Below, piece after piece: positions 45,946-56,880 of a stretch of DNA of 64,000 bases. The position numbers and the translations under genes were made by a program. Source of the DNA: Adiantum capillus-veneris (Eukaryota; Streptophyta; Polypodiopsida; Polypodiales; Pteridaceae); NCBI GenBank assembly GCA_014529385.2, contig CM043949.1, forward strand, positions 108,187,977 to 108,251,976, given 5' to 3'. The notes beneath the pieces were generated by a model. The model saw only the letters and a list, made by a program, of their open reading frames with translations. It had not been told where the DNA came from and made no database searches. Each line of letters begins with the position of its first letter. The stretch's first letter is position 1.

Positions 45946-46270
45946 GTCATGGGGCAAAGCGATTAATACACAATGTGGTGTGTCGTGATATTTTATGTTG
46001 AATTTGTGAATCTGTATTCAAAAGTAAAGTCTTTTTGTAATGATGGAGCATAGCGATCAATACATAATGTGGTGTATTGTAATATTTTCTATTGCAATCT
46101 GGCAATCTATTCGCAAGTAAATTCTTCTTATAATAATGGCGTCATGGTGCAAAGCGATCAATGCAGAATGTGGTGTGTTGTTATAGTTTTAGTTGAAATC
46201 TGGACATTGTATTCGCAAATAAAGTCATGGTGCAAAGTGATTAATACAGAATGTGGTGTGCTGTGATAAC
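45946..46270 (+). repeat. Four tandem units of 83-100 bp
   Basis: Units start at 45946, 46041, 46141 and 46224 with tcatggtgcaaagcgatcaa-like text, then aatgtggtgtg and a tail gcaaataaagt. The tail resembles a plant polyadenylation signal (AATAAA) and recurs in each unit in changed form. Confidence 0.8.
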
Positions 46271-46354
46271 TTAAACCAAGGTGTACCAGTGAATTTGCAA
46301 TTATATCTGTGATGCAAAAACTTAAGTTCTATTGCATATTGAGATAGTGTAAAT

Positions 46355-46756
46355 GTGTTTGTGACAGTTATAGATGAGCATGAGAAATCTAAAAAAGCAT
46401 ACGCTCGCTTGTGTGCACTTGCTGACGCAATTGGCCCAAATGACCAAGCGAGAGTTGCCACAAGGACCAGTGAGTGTACGACGCCGAATGGTAAACAATG
46501 GAAAGACATCAACAAAGACGCCACCATAGAGATCCTCAAGGAAGCATGGCTAAATGTGTCTAACTTCTCTATTTGCAAGGGAAGATGGAAGTTGGATACG
46601 TGTGTTGTGGCAACCATATGCACGCATGCCAAATCTATATACCTTGCATGCATAAGGAGTACACTTAACCACACAGATTGCCCCTTGTGGTTTGCAAAGA
46701 TGCTATCCAATTTGTTTAGAATGAACCAGTGGACTTCAATAGAAGATCCCCAATAA
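46355..46756 (+). CDS. Unrecognised ORF
   Basis: 133 codons, MFVTVIDEHEKSKKAYARLC, ATIEILKEAWLNVSNFSICK, LDTCVVATICTHAKSIYLAC, NHTDCPLWFAKMLSNLFRMN. Cys/His rich in the second half. A plausible protein-coding look, but no family recognised. Lies between the kinase-like and RING-like ORFs on the same strand, so the three could be parts of one disrupted gene. Confidence 0.35.
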   Translation: MFVTVIDEHEKSKKAYARLCALADAIGPNDQARVATRTSECTTPNGKQWKDINKDATIEILKEAWLNVSNFSICKGRWKLDTCVVATICTHAKSIYLACIRSTLNHTDCPLWFAKMLSNLFRMNQWTSIEDPQ

Positions 46757-46889
46757 GAGCATAGTGGATAGCCGAAGTGAGACAGTCACAATATCATGAG
46801 AGGAGCTAAGATATGCATTGGTTGGCTCCACTATGGAAACACATGATGCTGGGGAGGAATTGCAAACACAACTTCCTACCTCCACATAG

Positions 46890-47312
46890 ATGACGAGGGA
46901 AGGGGACTCAAGAAATAACAAAGAGTTACAGAGAGATATCGAGCTGCTCAGGCTTGAACTCCATGAAATGGAGGAACTGGTTCAACGGAAATCGATCGTG
47001 ACAATGATCGAGCATCCTAACACATTGCGGCCACCTCCATCTCACATTGAGGATGCAGTTGGCCCTTGCTCAATCTACAAATACTTTTTCCATAGTTGGA
47101 GTGGACACTACAGAATAGCTTGTGGCCACATGTATCATTTGCCATGTCTCATGCAAACCATCGTAAATAAAAACGAGTGCCACATTTGCAAGGCTTTGAT
47201 TGACGATCTTATGTATTCCATATTCAAAATGGAGAAAGACTATCAACGCTTATTGGCAACAACTGCAAGGGAGAGAGACTCTATTTTGGATAGTCTGAGT
47301 TTATCTTTGTAA
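46890..47312 (+). CDS. RING-like zinc finger ORF
   Basis: 140 codons. Residues 1-40 form a charged helix (LQRDIELLRLELHEMEELVQ). Residues about 62-110 are RING-like: GPCSIYKYF, ACGHMYHLPCLMQ and CHICKALI. The C-x-H-x2-H-x2-C and final C-x2-C pairs are in place, but the second Cys of the first pair is Tyr, so one zinc site is damaged. RING fingers act as E3 ubiquitin ligases; activity here is doubtful. A coiled stretch (MEKDYQRLLATTARERDSI) ends it. Confidence 0.5.
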   Translation: MTREGDSRNNKELQRDIELLRLELHEMEELVQRKSIVTMIEHPNTLRPPPSHIEDAVGPCSIYKYFFHSWSGHYRIACGHMYHLPCLMQTIVNKNECHICKALIDDLMYSIFKMEKDYQRLLATTARERDSILDSLSLSL

Positions 47313-47716
47313 AGTGTAAACATCTTAGCCTGGAGTGGGTTGTAGTGACTCTTATGATCCTTGTATATATCTCCCTTGCAATGAACATTGAAGCCTTGTA
47401 AAACTTGTTGTGACTTTTTAAATGTTGCTAAATTGATCCGTGAAGGTTTCATAGTCTTCCCTGGTGCATAAAGTAATGTTATAAATTCAAAGTGTATAAA
47501 GTTTTTTATTGGAATTGCAAACAAAATTTATGATACTTTTTAAATTCATAAAATGACAATGCTCAAACTATCGTCTTCAATGGCAATAAAATAAAATTTG
47601 TGGTATGCCACTTGGTCCACGGGCCACAAGCCACAGAAAAAAGGGTTTTCATTACATTCAATTGTTCTGCACCTCAATGAAGTGTTAACCTACAATGCTA
47701 TCTATGTTTGCTCCGC

Positions 47717-48430
47717 AATGCCCTTCGTTGCCGAGCACAAGGTAAATCATCCACCTCAAGGTTCGCATTCAATCCAAGCAAAGAACATCCACCAAGCTCA
47801 CACAACTCAAGTTCTTCAACTGTCACCTCTTCGCCTTGCTCCTGGTCATCTTCATTCATATCCACAATCCACCGTGCTCTATCTTTATCATACCTTTCTG
47901 ATTGAATATTTCTAAGTATCTTGTCATTGCAATATAGGTAAACCAATTTCTTGGCTCGGTCACTGAGAAGCCGATTACGAATAGTTGAGTGTACATAGTT
48001 GTACGTACTCCAATTTCTCTAGGAACTTGAATTGGTAGCACATTGTGCAAGAACCCTAACGGCCAATCAATGCAATGTAGGCACCGAAGCACCGTTCATG
48101 AGCCACCATCTCCATGCTGGTTGTTCCGATGCAAGGTTTTGCACAAACTTCAAATTGAAAAGGCCATCCTTTACCCTGTACTTTGTCAGATTAATGACTG
48201 CTTGGGCTTGATCATCTAGATTGTTGTAGAAATTACTTACCACATCATAAAAGTCTTCAATCACATCCTCATCTAAATCATCACAATCCATGTTCCAAGA
48301 CTCTGGATCAAGCAGAAAAGAAACACTATGTAGTGGGCTATGTGCACTAACCCATCGACCATGTACATACTTATTTAAGATATCTCTTTTAGTCTTTAAA
48401 AGGTGCTCTCCAAGGCTTGATCAAACAATT
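47717..48430 (-). pseudogene. Second hAT transposase C-terminal remnant
   Basis: On the minus strand: RWVSAHSPLHSVSFLLDPES, then the open frame 48291-48067 (MDCDDLDEDVIEDFYDVVSN, PAWRWWLMNGASVPTL), then in the next frame VRVLAQCATNSSS and RNWSTYNYVHSTIRNRL. This is the hAT dimerisation region of the plant type that usually reads SSSCERNWSTYSFIHSKKRNRL; the Cys-Glu pair is lost to a short deletion that leaves a TAG. It ends with an acidic tail. Different from the hAT at 38094-40287. Confidence 0.8.
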
Positions 48431-48540
48431 TTTTGGCTCTGAAGGAGAGTTCAAGCTCTCCTGAACATTATACCGAACCATGTACACCTTCCCTATATTG
48501 GGTAACTTAAGGTCAAACTGAGGCACTCAAGTCAAGGAAT

Positions 48541-49824
48541 TGGGAAAAAGACACGAAGACCTTAAAAGTTGACTAAAATTTGAGACTTTTCAACTTTTTG
48601 AGAACCAAATCAAAAAATAAGTGAAAATCTAACATCTACAGAGTGCAAACATACAGGTGACCAAATTTTATATTTAGATATGGCTAAACATGGATTGTGA
48701 TCCATGTATTTTTTTATTATCTAAAGCTAAGATTTGAGCAATAGATAGCTAGCAACAACTGTGATAAATTGAGGACCAATTTTACAAAGAATATGATAGC
48801 AAAAAGCTCCAAAAAGTTGACCAAAACATCAAAAGATCAGTTGCTACTCAAAAATCATAGGGCACACAAAAAAAATTGCTTTTGATCAACATTTTTATTT
48901 CAAGTCTAAAAAATAAGTGATGGAGTAGACTATTAGACTACAGGTAATCATCATGCCAAATTTGGGATCTAGATCTGATGGAACATTGATTGCAATCTAT
49001 GTATTTTTCTTGATTTTTTGGGATAGAGACTATACAGACTTGTAGCAGAGACCAATACAAGTAAAATATTTGAAAGCAAGGCTGCCAAAAAAACTCCAAG
49101 AAGTGGATAAAAAAGAGGCAAAAGTAATTCAAGACCAAAAACTACCAAATAGACATAGGGGTTGACTTTTGGGTGACATAAAGTGATCCCAATCCCATAT
49201 AAACCTTATAATAGGGATCAATGGACTGAGAGAAAGTTGTGTATCAAGTTTTAGTGTATTCTGACACAAAAATACATGGATTGAGACCCATGTTTCCCTA
49301 TCATAGATTGAGCCCAGATTCATAACATAGCTAGCTCTAGTCCTTAGAAGCATAGCAGTCTTTTCAAAATTCCATTTGGATTTAAATTGTGCAAATTGTA
49401 AGCAAAATAAGATTTTTTATCAAAAGTGTGATAAAATTCTACTTGGTTCAAATTTTTACTAACACAGCGGTTGTAGACTTATAGCCACCAAGTGATTTTT
49501 GTACAAGGTTGTGAAAATTGGAGTTTGCAACTCGTACTATCTTTGATTGGAAGATTGGATGCATCATGCAAGGTAATTGATCAAGATTTTGCAAGTGTAA
49601 ATTTTCTTAATGTATTTGCAGTCATGCAAGTTATATCATCAGAATAAAAATCTTGTTGTTAGAGACCAGTCAAGTCACATCTCGACAGATTGGAGTGTCA
49701 ATCAAGGAACTTTTCCAAACTTAGAGCCAATCATTAAGGAAAGTCTTTCCAATACCTCATTAGAGAGATCTTATACCTATATGACTGAGTGATTCAAGAA
49801 TCTGAGTTTCAAGGAGGAAACCAA
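48541..49824 (+). repeat. Element 4 leader with palindromic modules
   Basis: Palindromes at 48688 (acatggattgtgatccatgt), 48983 (acattgattgcaatctatgt) and 49274 (acatggattgagacccatgt), spaced 295 and 291 bp. The first keeps 8-bp arms, the second is a palindrome with one mismatched pair, the third keeps 6-bp arms. Modules share acttgtagcagagacc and gttgacttttgggtgac text with element 3. Confidence 0.8.
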
Positions 49825-49979
49825 TATGGGAGTCAGAACATCACAAATAGCACCAAATATGAAACTTTTGCACCTGCAATACCAGTTTGAAAATGAACAG
49901 GATGTCAAAATCTATAAAGTTGATATGGATTGTTACTGTGTGAAAGTAGAAGAGAGACCTAGTGAGCTCAAGCTCATAG
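49825..49979 (+). pseudogene. Element 4 ORF1, left part
   Basis: Open from the ATG at 49825 (MGVRTSQIAPNMKLLHLQYQ), then ENEQDVKIYKVDMDCYCVKV, ERPSELK, ending at the element G insertion. It matches residues from about 22 of element 2 ORF1 (MKLLFIKYQYDN, RYCVKIEDRPSEFKE). Confidence 0.75.
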
Positions 49980-51525
49980 TGACGGGAGCAAAGTGAACCC
50001 CGAACCCAGACAGCCTCTAAAACACCGGGGACCGAATGGCGCGCCTCGAGCCTATCATGGTAAAGCAAACAGGGGGCACCACCTAGCTTCAGCGGCTAGG
50101 ACGCAAACAACACACCACCATAACAAAGTTTTCATCCAAGAGAGATGGATGCTTGGGAGTAATGATGAAGAGGAAAGGGAATGAGAGAGAGAGAGAGAGA
50201 GAGTGAGGGAGGGGGTATAGCGGCTTAGTACTTAGGCACCACAAAAGGATGGCGAGTCCGCACACCCTTCACACATACACAAGCTCACTCCAAAACACAA
50301 GACTAGGTGGCGATTCCGCACACCTCACATGGGCAAAACATTGCAAGAAAACATACTCACAAAACCTCAAGCTTTATTTAGAGAATTAGGCGATGAAATT
50401 GGGAGCATAGGGTAGGGGAATGAGAAGGGAGAGAGTGGTAGAGCACATGGCGGATAGGTGGGAGTTGATGGCGAAGACTCGCACGAGGATTATGGCCATC
50501 GTCCTTCATTTAGTTGCCCTTCACCTTCCATAGCCAAGGGTGTAGAGTTCATGCTCAAGACAAGCATGGTGATTGCAGTGATGGTGATGGTGTGGGTGTG
50601 TGTGTGTGCACTAGGCACACACAGTGCATAGTGTGTTCTTTGGTGATGTTGTGTTGTTTTTGTGTGATGGTGACCCCTCTTTATATAGGGGAGGAGGGGG
50701 GGAGAAATTCTAGAATTTAGAAATGAAGAAATCATTATCTACATAGGCCATGTGACTGTGGGCCCCACTTGTCTGGCTGTGTGTATATGTGCCAGAATAG
50801 CAGTCTCATGAGAGAGAGACTAAGAGAGAGAGATGGGTTGATGAAAAAAAAGTGAGAGGTGACATGGAGAATAAAGTAATTACAAGAGGGGAGAGAGGGG
50901 AGTGTGTTCAGAGGTGAATCTGTGTGCAGATGTGTGTGAACACAAGAAAAATCAGGTAACCACCGGGTGGGGATGGGTCTGTGGGCACCTTTTTTCAGTG
51001 AAATTGAGTGTGTGTGAGTGTGGGGGAGGTTATTTAGCTACAAGACAAGAGACATGGCGCCCTTTAGAGAGAGAGGGGGGTATTTGGGTCATGGGATATG
51101 ATAGGAGAGAGAAAGAGGGGGTGGGGTATACTATTTTGGAAGATAGGGTAAGTTGCATGTGAGTTAGGGTGCATTATTGGTGAGTTATAATGCATTATTG
51201 GTGAGAGGTGGAGTAGCTTGAGGGGAGAGAGAAAGGAGAAAGGACAAGGGGAAGAGAGAGGGGGTTGACCTTTTGAGTGGAGGAGAGGAAAAGGGACACC
51301 CGGCGGGGCAACAGTGAAGAAAAAAGAGGCAAGGTGGGGATGGGCTACCCCGCAGGCATGAGGTGGCCTATTTTACCTTTCTTATATATTTACATAATCA
51401 TACTTTATTTTTTTCTTACTTTTTTTCCAATGCCTTTTATCACTCCCTCCCTAAGAGGGGGTTTTCATGGGGTGGGGACGAGAGAAGAGGGGTATGGGAG
51501 CTTGGCTTGTGAAAAGCCCCGATCA
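49980..51525 (-). repeat. Element G 3' LTR
   Basis: On the minus strand TGATCGGGGC to CCCGTCA, 1546 bp. It has a short GA run and a tatatagg (50684-50691). The small frames in it are repeated in the other LTR and are not genes. Confidence 0.93.
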
Positions 51526-51529
51526 TTAG

Positions 51530-51541
51530 CCCTCCCCTTTT
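51530..51541 (-). promoter_or_regulatory. Element G polypurine tract
   Basis: Minus strand AAAAGGGGAGGG followed by ctaa and the LTR start. Confidence 0.85.
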
Positions 51542-51553
51542 GGCTAGAGGCAT

Positions 51554-52534
51554 TCATGTCTCTAGATCATCTGTTTGATCATTATCGTCGGAGGTGGCGG
51601 CTGATGGTGTGTCCTCATCTGGAATGTCAATTGGTGGAGCCTGGTCAAATCGAAGAAAATAAGGTTTAAGTCGCCAACCATTTACCCTGGTTTTATGAAG
51701 TTTTCCATCAGCCTCCATAAGCTGGTAGCTTCCATTGGCATACTTTGTCCTGATGATGAAAGGGCCTTCCCATCGGAGCAGGAGTTTCTTATCCTTGCGC
51801 GTGTCGAAGCGATTGTCGTAGCGGAGCACCAACATTCCTTTCTTCAATTCTTTTTTCCGGAGATGCTCGTTAAAGCTAAGCCGTCTATGCTCTGCTTGTG
51901 CTGCATAATAATTTATTGCTTCTTCTCTGTCCAGCTGCAGTCTTTCCAAGTTGATGATGTGATCTCTCAAATGCATGTTGGGTTGTTGAAGTTGGCTTGC
52001 CATTACTCTGAGACTTTGTAGTTGCACTTCAATGGGCAAGATTGCTTCCTTACCAAATACTAGACGATACGGTGTGAATCCCAAGGATGTACGAAATGAA
52101 GTTCTGTAGGCCCATAAAGCTAGTAGTAGATACTTATCCCAGTCTCCGGGATGATTGTTTACCTGCTTGGTAATAACTTTAGAAACCATTCCATTTACCT
52201 TTTCAACTAGGCCATTACATTGAGGGTAATATGGTGAAGAGTGCCTCCTTGTAATGCCCAGTTTCTGCATTAATTCTCCTACCAAGTCTGCTCTGAAACC
52301 TGGCCCTCTATCAGAGATGATCTCTAAAGGTGTGCCAAACCTACAGCATATGTGCTCGTAGATAAATTTAGCTACCTCTACCGCTGTGATTCTAGTGGTG
52401 GCTGTAGCCTCTGCCCATCTAGTCATGTAGTCGACCCCCATGATAATGTAGAATTTTCCTGAGTTGGCCCTAGGTAATGGCCCAATGGCATCGATACCCC
52501 ATTTTTCAAATGGGCCATATGAGAGAATAGGTGT
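51554..52534 (-). pseudogene. Element G integrase core and C-terminus
   Basis: ORF 52441-51554 (295 codons) plus an upstream piece after a TAG at 52545. First Asp in KWGIDAIGPLPR (upstream piece), then MGVDYMTRWAEATAT, second Asp in EIISDRGPGFRADL, Glu in YPQCNGLVEKVNGM, all D-D-E residues present. C-terminal: LRYDNRFDTRKDKK, LRWEGPFIIRTKYANGSYQL (GPY/F module), then an acidic tail (DEDTPSAATSDDNDQTDD). Runs to within a few bases of the polypurine tract. Confidence 0.92.
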
Positions 52535-53434
52535 CTATGGTTCAGGCATAAGTGACCTAGTGCCGGCCTTTTGACACAACTTACATGTTTTGCACCAATG
52601 GTGTACATCACGGTTGAGGCTAGGCCATATGAAGCATGCCTGCAAGATTTTCCTACTTGTTATGTCTAGGGCAAAGTGACCACCACAAACCTCGTCGTGA
52701 CAGCTAGCAATTACTCCCGTGATTTCCTGAGAGAGAGGGACCTTCCTGAGTATTTGGTCCTTACCCTTACAGTACAAACCGTCATTGATGAGTCGATACC
52801 TTGAGGCCTTCCACGTCAGCCATTGCTTCTGTCCCTTTGTTAAATCTGATGGGCATTCCATTGTTTCCAAAAAATGCATGATGTCAGGCAAGGCATCACT
52901 TCCTTGAAATAGAGGGAGCTTTAGTTTTATTGCTCCAACCACCACTTCCTGTAGTCTTTCACTTGCTAGGGCATCTGCTTCTTGGTTTTGAGCCCTTGGG
53001 ATATGGTGTATTTGAACTTCTTCAAACTTACCCAACAAGGTTTTTACACCACTTAAGTGAGTCCTTAAACTAGGATTCTTGCATGTCCATGCTCCATTTA
53101 CTTGCCTTACCAGAAGTAGAGCATCCCCAAATACATTAAGGTGTTGTACACCTTGCGAGACGCACCATTGTAGACCCTTGGTTAGTGTTGCATACTCAGC
53201 TTCATTGTTAGAATGTGAATCTAACAATTGGCCCAACGAAAATACCTTTGTCCCTTTGTCATCAAAGACCACTATGCCTACAGCTGCTTTGTCGGACGCT
53301 CGCTTGTAGGCTCCATCAAAGTAGAGAGAGTATGCTCCTTCTACCATCGGTGGTACTGGAGGTAATCGGACTTCTCCTTCCTTAGATTGCTTCTCCTTCC
53401 TTTCAAAGACTTGGTAGGTCATGAGTCCCTCCAA
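52535..53434 (-). CDS. Element G second RNase H and integrase zinc domain
   Basis: 299-codon ORF. Archaeal-type RNase H with all four acidic residues: YSLYFDGAYK, SNNEAEYATLTKGL, NVFGDALLLVRQV, IHHIPRAQNQEADALAS. Then ISR-like linker and the integrase zinc domain: SCHDEVCGGHFALD (two His) and WCKTCKLCQKAG (two Cys). Stops on both sides (TAG at 53460 and 52545) separate it from the rest of pol. Dual RNase H marks the Tat lineage. Confidence 0.9.
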   Translation of the reverse strand: MEGLMTYQVFERKEKQSKEGEVRLPPVPPMVEGAYSLYFDGAYKRASDKAAVGIVVFDDKGTKVFSLGQLLDSHSNNEAEYATLTKGLQWCVSQGVQHLNVFGDALLLVRQVNGAWTCKNPSLRTHLSGVKTLLGKFEEVQIHHIPRAQNQEADALASERLQEVVVGAIKLKLPLFQGSDALPDIMHFLETMECPSDLTKGQKQWLTWKASRYRLINDGLYCKGKDQILRKVPLSQEITGVIASCHDEVCGGHFALDITSRKILQACFIWPSLNRDVHHWCKTCKLCQKAGTRSLMPEP

Positions 53435-53458
53435 ACTTGCCCTTGTCGTGCTTTCTAC

Positions 53459-54508
53459 CTATACCGTGTAGTCAAACTCTTGCAGACGAACTAGCCATTT
53501 AGTAATTCTAGCAGACACATCCATGTGTTGTACAACATAGGGAAATATTTCATCCGTGGTTAGAATCACAAATTGCTTAGGCAGCAAATATGACCTAAAC
53601 TTTGTAGTTGCAAATCTAAGAGCTAGGACTAAGTGTTCCACATGGGTGAAACCTTTCTCTCCTGCTATCATCATTCGACTAGAGAAGTAGATTGGCCTCA
53701 TGAAAGATGTCGCCGTATCCTTTTGGAGTAGCACAGCCCCCAATGAGTCATCACCAACACTTGAGGTGACATAGAATTTTTCATCCCACTTAGGTGGTGA
53801 GTAGTTGGCAGAGTGGCTAAGACATCCTTTACCTTGTTGTAGTGATGTTCGCTTTCCTCGTCCCAAGTGCAAGTTGATCTTTGAGTGAGTTGTTGCAGTG
53901 GTAGAACAAGTTGTGATAGTAGATGTATGAATCTACTTAAGTACCTCACCTTCTGTAGGAAAGAGACCAGTTGACGTGCGGTCGTTGGTGAAGGTAGGGC
54001 TATGAGTGCGGACACCTTACTTGGGTCGGCGTTGATACCTTTTGCTGAAATTTTATGGCCTAGTAGAATGACTTTACTCTCCCCAATGTGGCATTTATCC
54101 ACATTTAATTGCCCACCTAGGCTGTGCAACCTGGCCAAACCTTCAGTTACCTTTTCTAAATGTCAAATACGGGAGCTATATATACAAAAATCATCAATGA
54201 GCACTCTTATGGATGTTCCAAAGAGCGGTTGAAAAACATATGTGACACATCTTTGGAATGTGGCAGGTGCATTTGTGAGACCAAATGGCATAACCCTGTA
54301 TGCAAAACAACCCCATGGCGTGATAAAAGTGGTTTTTAGCTGATCTTCCAAGGCTATGCGTATTTGAAAGTATCCAGAATAACCATCACAGACGGTATAG
54401 CATTCAAAACCCGCTACTTCATTCAGAATTTCATCCAAGAAAGGGAGAGGAAAGTGGTCTCTCTTTGTAGCTGCATTTAGTGGTTTGTAGTCAACACAGA
54501 CCCTCCAC
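53459..54508 (-). pseudogene. Element G reverse transcriptase and first RNase H
   Basis: Continues from the preceding ORF by a one-base shift: KWRVCVDYKPLNAATKRDHF, FLDEILNEVAGFECYTVCDG, CFAYRVMPFGLTNAPATFQ and the catalytic box IRVLIDDFCIYSS (LIDD). A TGA at 54172 follows. Connection: LNVDKCHIGESKVILLGHKI, FLQKVRYLSRFI. First RNase H, after a frameshift near 53800: KFYVTSSVGDDSLGAVLLQK, HLVLALRFATTKFRSYLL. The first RNase H keeps only part of its active site, as usual in dual-RNase-H elements. Confidence 0.88.
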
Positions 54509-55627
54509 TTACCATTCTTTATTAGGCGTCACCACTACGGGTGACACCCGTTCTAAGTTTTCTACAGGATAGATGAATCCTGCCTCCAGCAGTTTCCTTA
54601 CCTCGGCCAAGAGTGCCTTTTCTTGTATGACCCCCAATCGTCGTAGCTTTTGCACAACTGGTTTTACCCCTTCCTTCAGCTTAATATAATGTTCCACCAC
54701 TGTAATGCCTGTGATTCTTTCATAGTTGTCAATGAACAGGTTAGGAAATCCCATCAACATTTGCAAAAAACTATCTTTCTCCTCAAGTGTTAATTCCGTA
54801 GACAACATACCCTTCAACCTACTTCCTCCTAGGCCAGGTGATTTTCTCTCCTCTTCATTGGGTTTCCCTTTTGGTGATGGATCACCAGTTGTGCTTACCC
54901 TTTGTGGATCCTTCATAATGATACCCATCACATCAATGGAACTGTCACTTTCGTCAGTGGATGTGGTCTCCTCCTCAGAACTGGAAGATTCGCTAGTGGT
55001 TTCATCTGCCGATGTTTCCAGATTCATTTGCTTCTGCTTGCCAATCCTCATGTCGTAGTAGATTGTCTCCCCTTTCTTACCGGTCATGCGTAGAAGGCCA
55101 GTACCCCAGTCCTGTTTTGCCTTCATGGCCATCAACCATGGCCTTCCCAAAATTAGTGGATAGCCCTCCCCCTTAGTAGGCATTACAAAAACATCTACCT
55201 CTACCTCAGTGTTGAAAGCTTTGATTTTCACGGCACTTACCACACCCACACACTTTACTTTTGCGTTGTTTGCCATCTTTGCCTTGCATGGAGAAGGCCT
55301 GTCAACCTCGAGCCCTAATCGAAGAATCATAGCTTCGCTCATTACACAGATTTGTGCACCTCCATCAATGTAGGTGTTTCCAACCCTCTTTCCTTTTATG
55401 TTTATGTCGATAATTGGAAGGATTTCATCCATGTTGCATCCCGAAATTGCTCCGGCTACCTTTGTTTTGGAGCGTCTTGTACTTACCATTTTAAACCATT
55501 GTTGCCTTACTTTTGGTGCAAGATATAGCAATTGTGGCCATGTAATCTTCGGTCCTTGCTCTGCCACATCCAATGTTAGATCATAGGGCTTAGAACTTTC
55601 CCCTAGCTGGAATTCGGTGATGCCCAA
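54509..55627 (-). CDS. Element G protease and pol N-terminus
   Basis: 372-codon ORF. Protease: IIDINIKGKRVGNTYIDGGA with D-G-G, the form used by many Tat/Athila elements, then QICVMSEAMILRLG and YPLILGRPWLMAMKAKQDWG. A Ser/Glu/Thr acidic linker follows (ETTSESSSSEEETTSTDESD). RT begins HYIKLKEGVKPVVQKLRRLG, VRKLLEAGFIYPVENLERVS. It ends NKEW at a one-base frameshift. Confidence 0.88.
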   Translation of the reverse strand: MGITEFQLGESSKPYDLTLDVAEQGPKITWPQLLYLAPKVRQQWFKMVSTRRSKTKVAGAISGCNMDEILPIIDINIKGKRVGNTYIDGGAQICVMSEAMILRLGLEVDRPSPCKAKMANNAKVKCVGVVSAVKIKAFNTEVEVDVFVMPTKGEGYPLILGRPWLMAMKAKQDWGTGLLRMTGKKGETIYYDMRIGKQKQMNLETSADETTSESSSSEEETTSTDESDSSIDVMGIIMKDPQRVSTTGDPSPKGKPNEEERKSPGLGGSRLKGMLSTELTLEEKDSFLQMLMGFPNLFIDNYERITGITVVEHYIKLKEGVKPVVQKLRRLGVIQEKALLAEVRKLLEAGFIYPVENLERVSPVVVTPNKEW

Positions 55628-56080
55628 TTTACGTCATGGCCTGGATGGCCTCTTGCTAGTTTCTCCTCTCATGCTTCTCTCATCATCTGATTGTGTAGCT
55701 TTCTCCCTCCTAGCTCTTTTCACAGTCATGGCTTCAAGTGGTTCTAAAAAGGTTACCTTCTCCTTACCCTTGTCCCTCTCCTTTGCTCTGGGTGGATCCA
55801 CTACTATGGCTTTTCCTTTCTCTTTTAGCCTTATGATGTTTACAGGGCGATCAGGTGGTGGGGCTGGTGGAAGAGGTGGGATGGATGCTTGTAGTGGTGT
55901 CTAGGGTGGACGTAGAATTTGTGTTGGTGGGGGTGGTGCTCGGGGTGGGGGTGTTCTTTCTCTAGGGGGTGACAATTGGTTCCTCCTACGTCCTCTATTA
56001 TAGTTTTGTCGTGGTTTGGGACAGTAGTACATACCGTGACCGTCTTCTCCGCAGTTGTAGCAATGATACTCCCTGTTTTG
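55628..56080 (-). pseudogene. Element G nucleocapsid and linker
   Basis: In frame with gag after a TGA: CYNCGEDGHGMYYC (C-x2-C-x4-H-x4-C), an Arg-rich and Pro-rich tract (RGRRRNQL, RTPPPRAPPPP), a TAG, then basic text and another TGA (SRP then RKLGITEFQ) just before the protease ORF. Confidence 0.82.
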
Positions 56081-56797
56081 TCATCGTGCTCTTCCAGGGT
56101 CTTGATCTCTTTCTTGACTCCTCCCTTGTTGTATTAAGTGGACAGACAAATTCTGCAGTTGGTCAGTAATATGGGCCAACATATCTTGTTGGTCATCTCT
56201 TACCCCAAGAGCCTGTGGTGGTGGTGGAATGGTGGTTGTCGTAGTTGCTGGTCGACGCGATGTTCCTAATTTTGTTGACTCGATTTCTTTGGCTTTCATT
56301 TGCAGCTTCTTGTCTTTAAGTCGAGCAATCTCAACGGCTAACTCGTACGTAGCCGGGAATCTACCTTTCACCTTCTCCTTGAGAAGCGGCCATAATCCAT
56401 GCGTGTTTAGGAAATCGGGTGCAGCTTCCCCCCTAGCCAGTGACTCAACCCACCGTTCCCACAAATCCACAAATTTGGACTCATAGGTGGCATATTCTAA
56501 AGGACCCTCCTGCTTCAAGTCTCTCAACTTGTCCCACAACTTTTCTGAAATGGTACCTCCCCCAAAGCGCCTCTTAAAAGCGGTTTTTAAGGGTTCCCAG
56601 TCATCATTGGTTGCTTGTGGAAGTGCATTGTACCATGATCTAGCTTCTAGCTTCATGAGATTCTTAAAGATTCTAACCCGGGATTCATCCGTATCTTTGT
56701 TGCTCACTACACATGCTACTTCAAAGTCATCTAGGAAGTCTGTTACCAAATCCTCCCCCTTCTTTCCTTTAAATGTTGGAAATGCTACACTTGCCAT
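56081..56797 (-). CDS. Element G gag
   Basis: 239 codons from the ATG at 56797 (MASVAFPTFKGKKGEDLVTD); the ATG at 56827 adds ten residues that look like leader. Retrotrans_gag core: VRIFKNLMKLEARSWYNALP, LKTAFKRRFGGGTISEKLWD, DLKQEGPLEYATYESKFVDL. The C-terminal part is a charged helix (KDKKLQMKAKEIE) followed by Thr/Pro-rich text. A TGA precedes the zinc knuckle. Confidence 0.9.
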   Translation of the reverse strand: MASVAFPTFKGKKGEDLVTDFLDDFEVACVVSNKDTDESRVRIFKNLMKLEARSWYNALPQATNDDWEPLKTAFKRRFGGGTISEKLWDKLRDLKQEGPLEYATYESKFVDLWERWVESLARGEAAPDFLNTHGLWPLLKEKVKGRFPATYELAVEIARLKDKKLQMKAKEIESTKLGTSRRPATTTTTIPPPPQALGVRDDQQDMLAHITDQLQNLSVHLIQQGRSQERDQDPGRAR

Positions 56798-56880
56798 GAT
56801 TACTGAGAGAGAGCTAGAAAGACACACTGCTTAACTTGCAAAAGTTTTTTTCTTCTTTACAAGGAGGCGTGTATACCCTC

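Noticed and set aside
48445..48462. ggagag-ttcaag-ctctcc hairpin as a transposon end
   Set aside because: A single short inverted repeat with no second copy or flanking duplication.
50490..51669. Plus-strand and minus-strand frames inside the element G LTR
   Set aside because: They recur in the other LTR at 58176-59226 and overlap non-coding LTR or antisense integrase.
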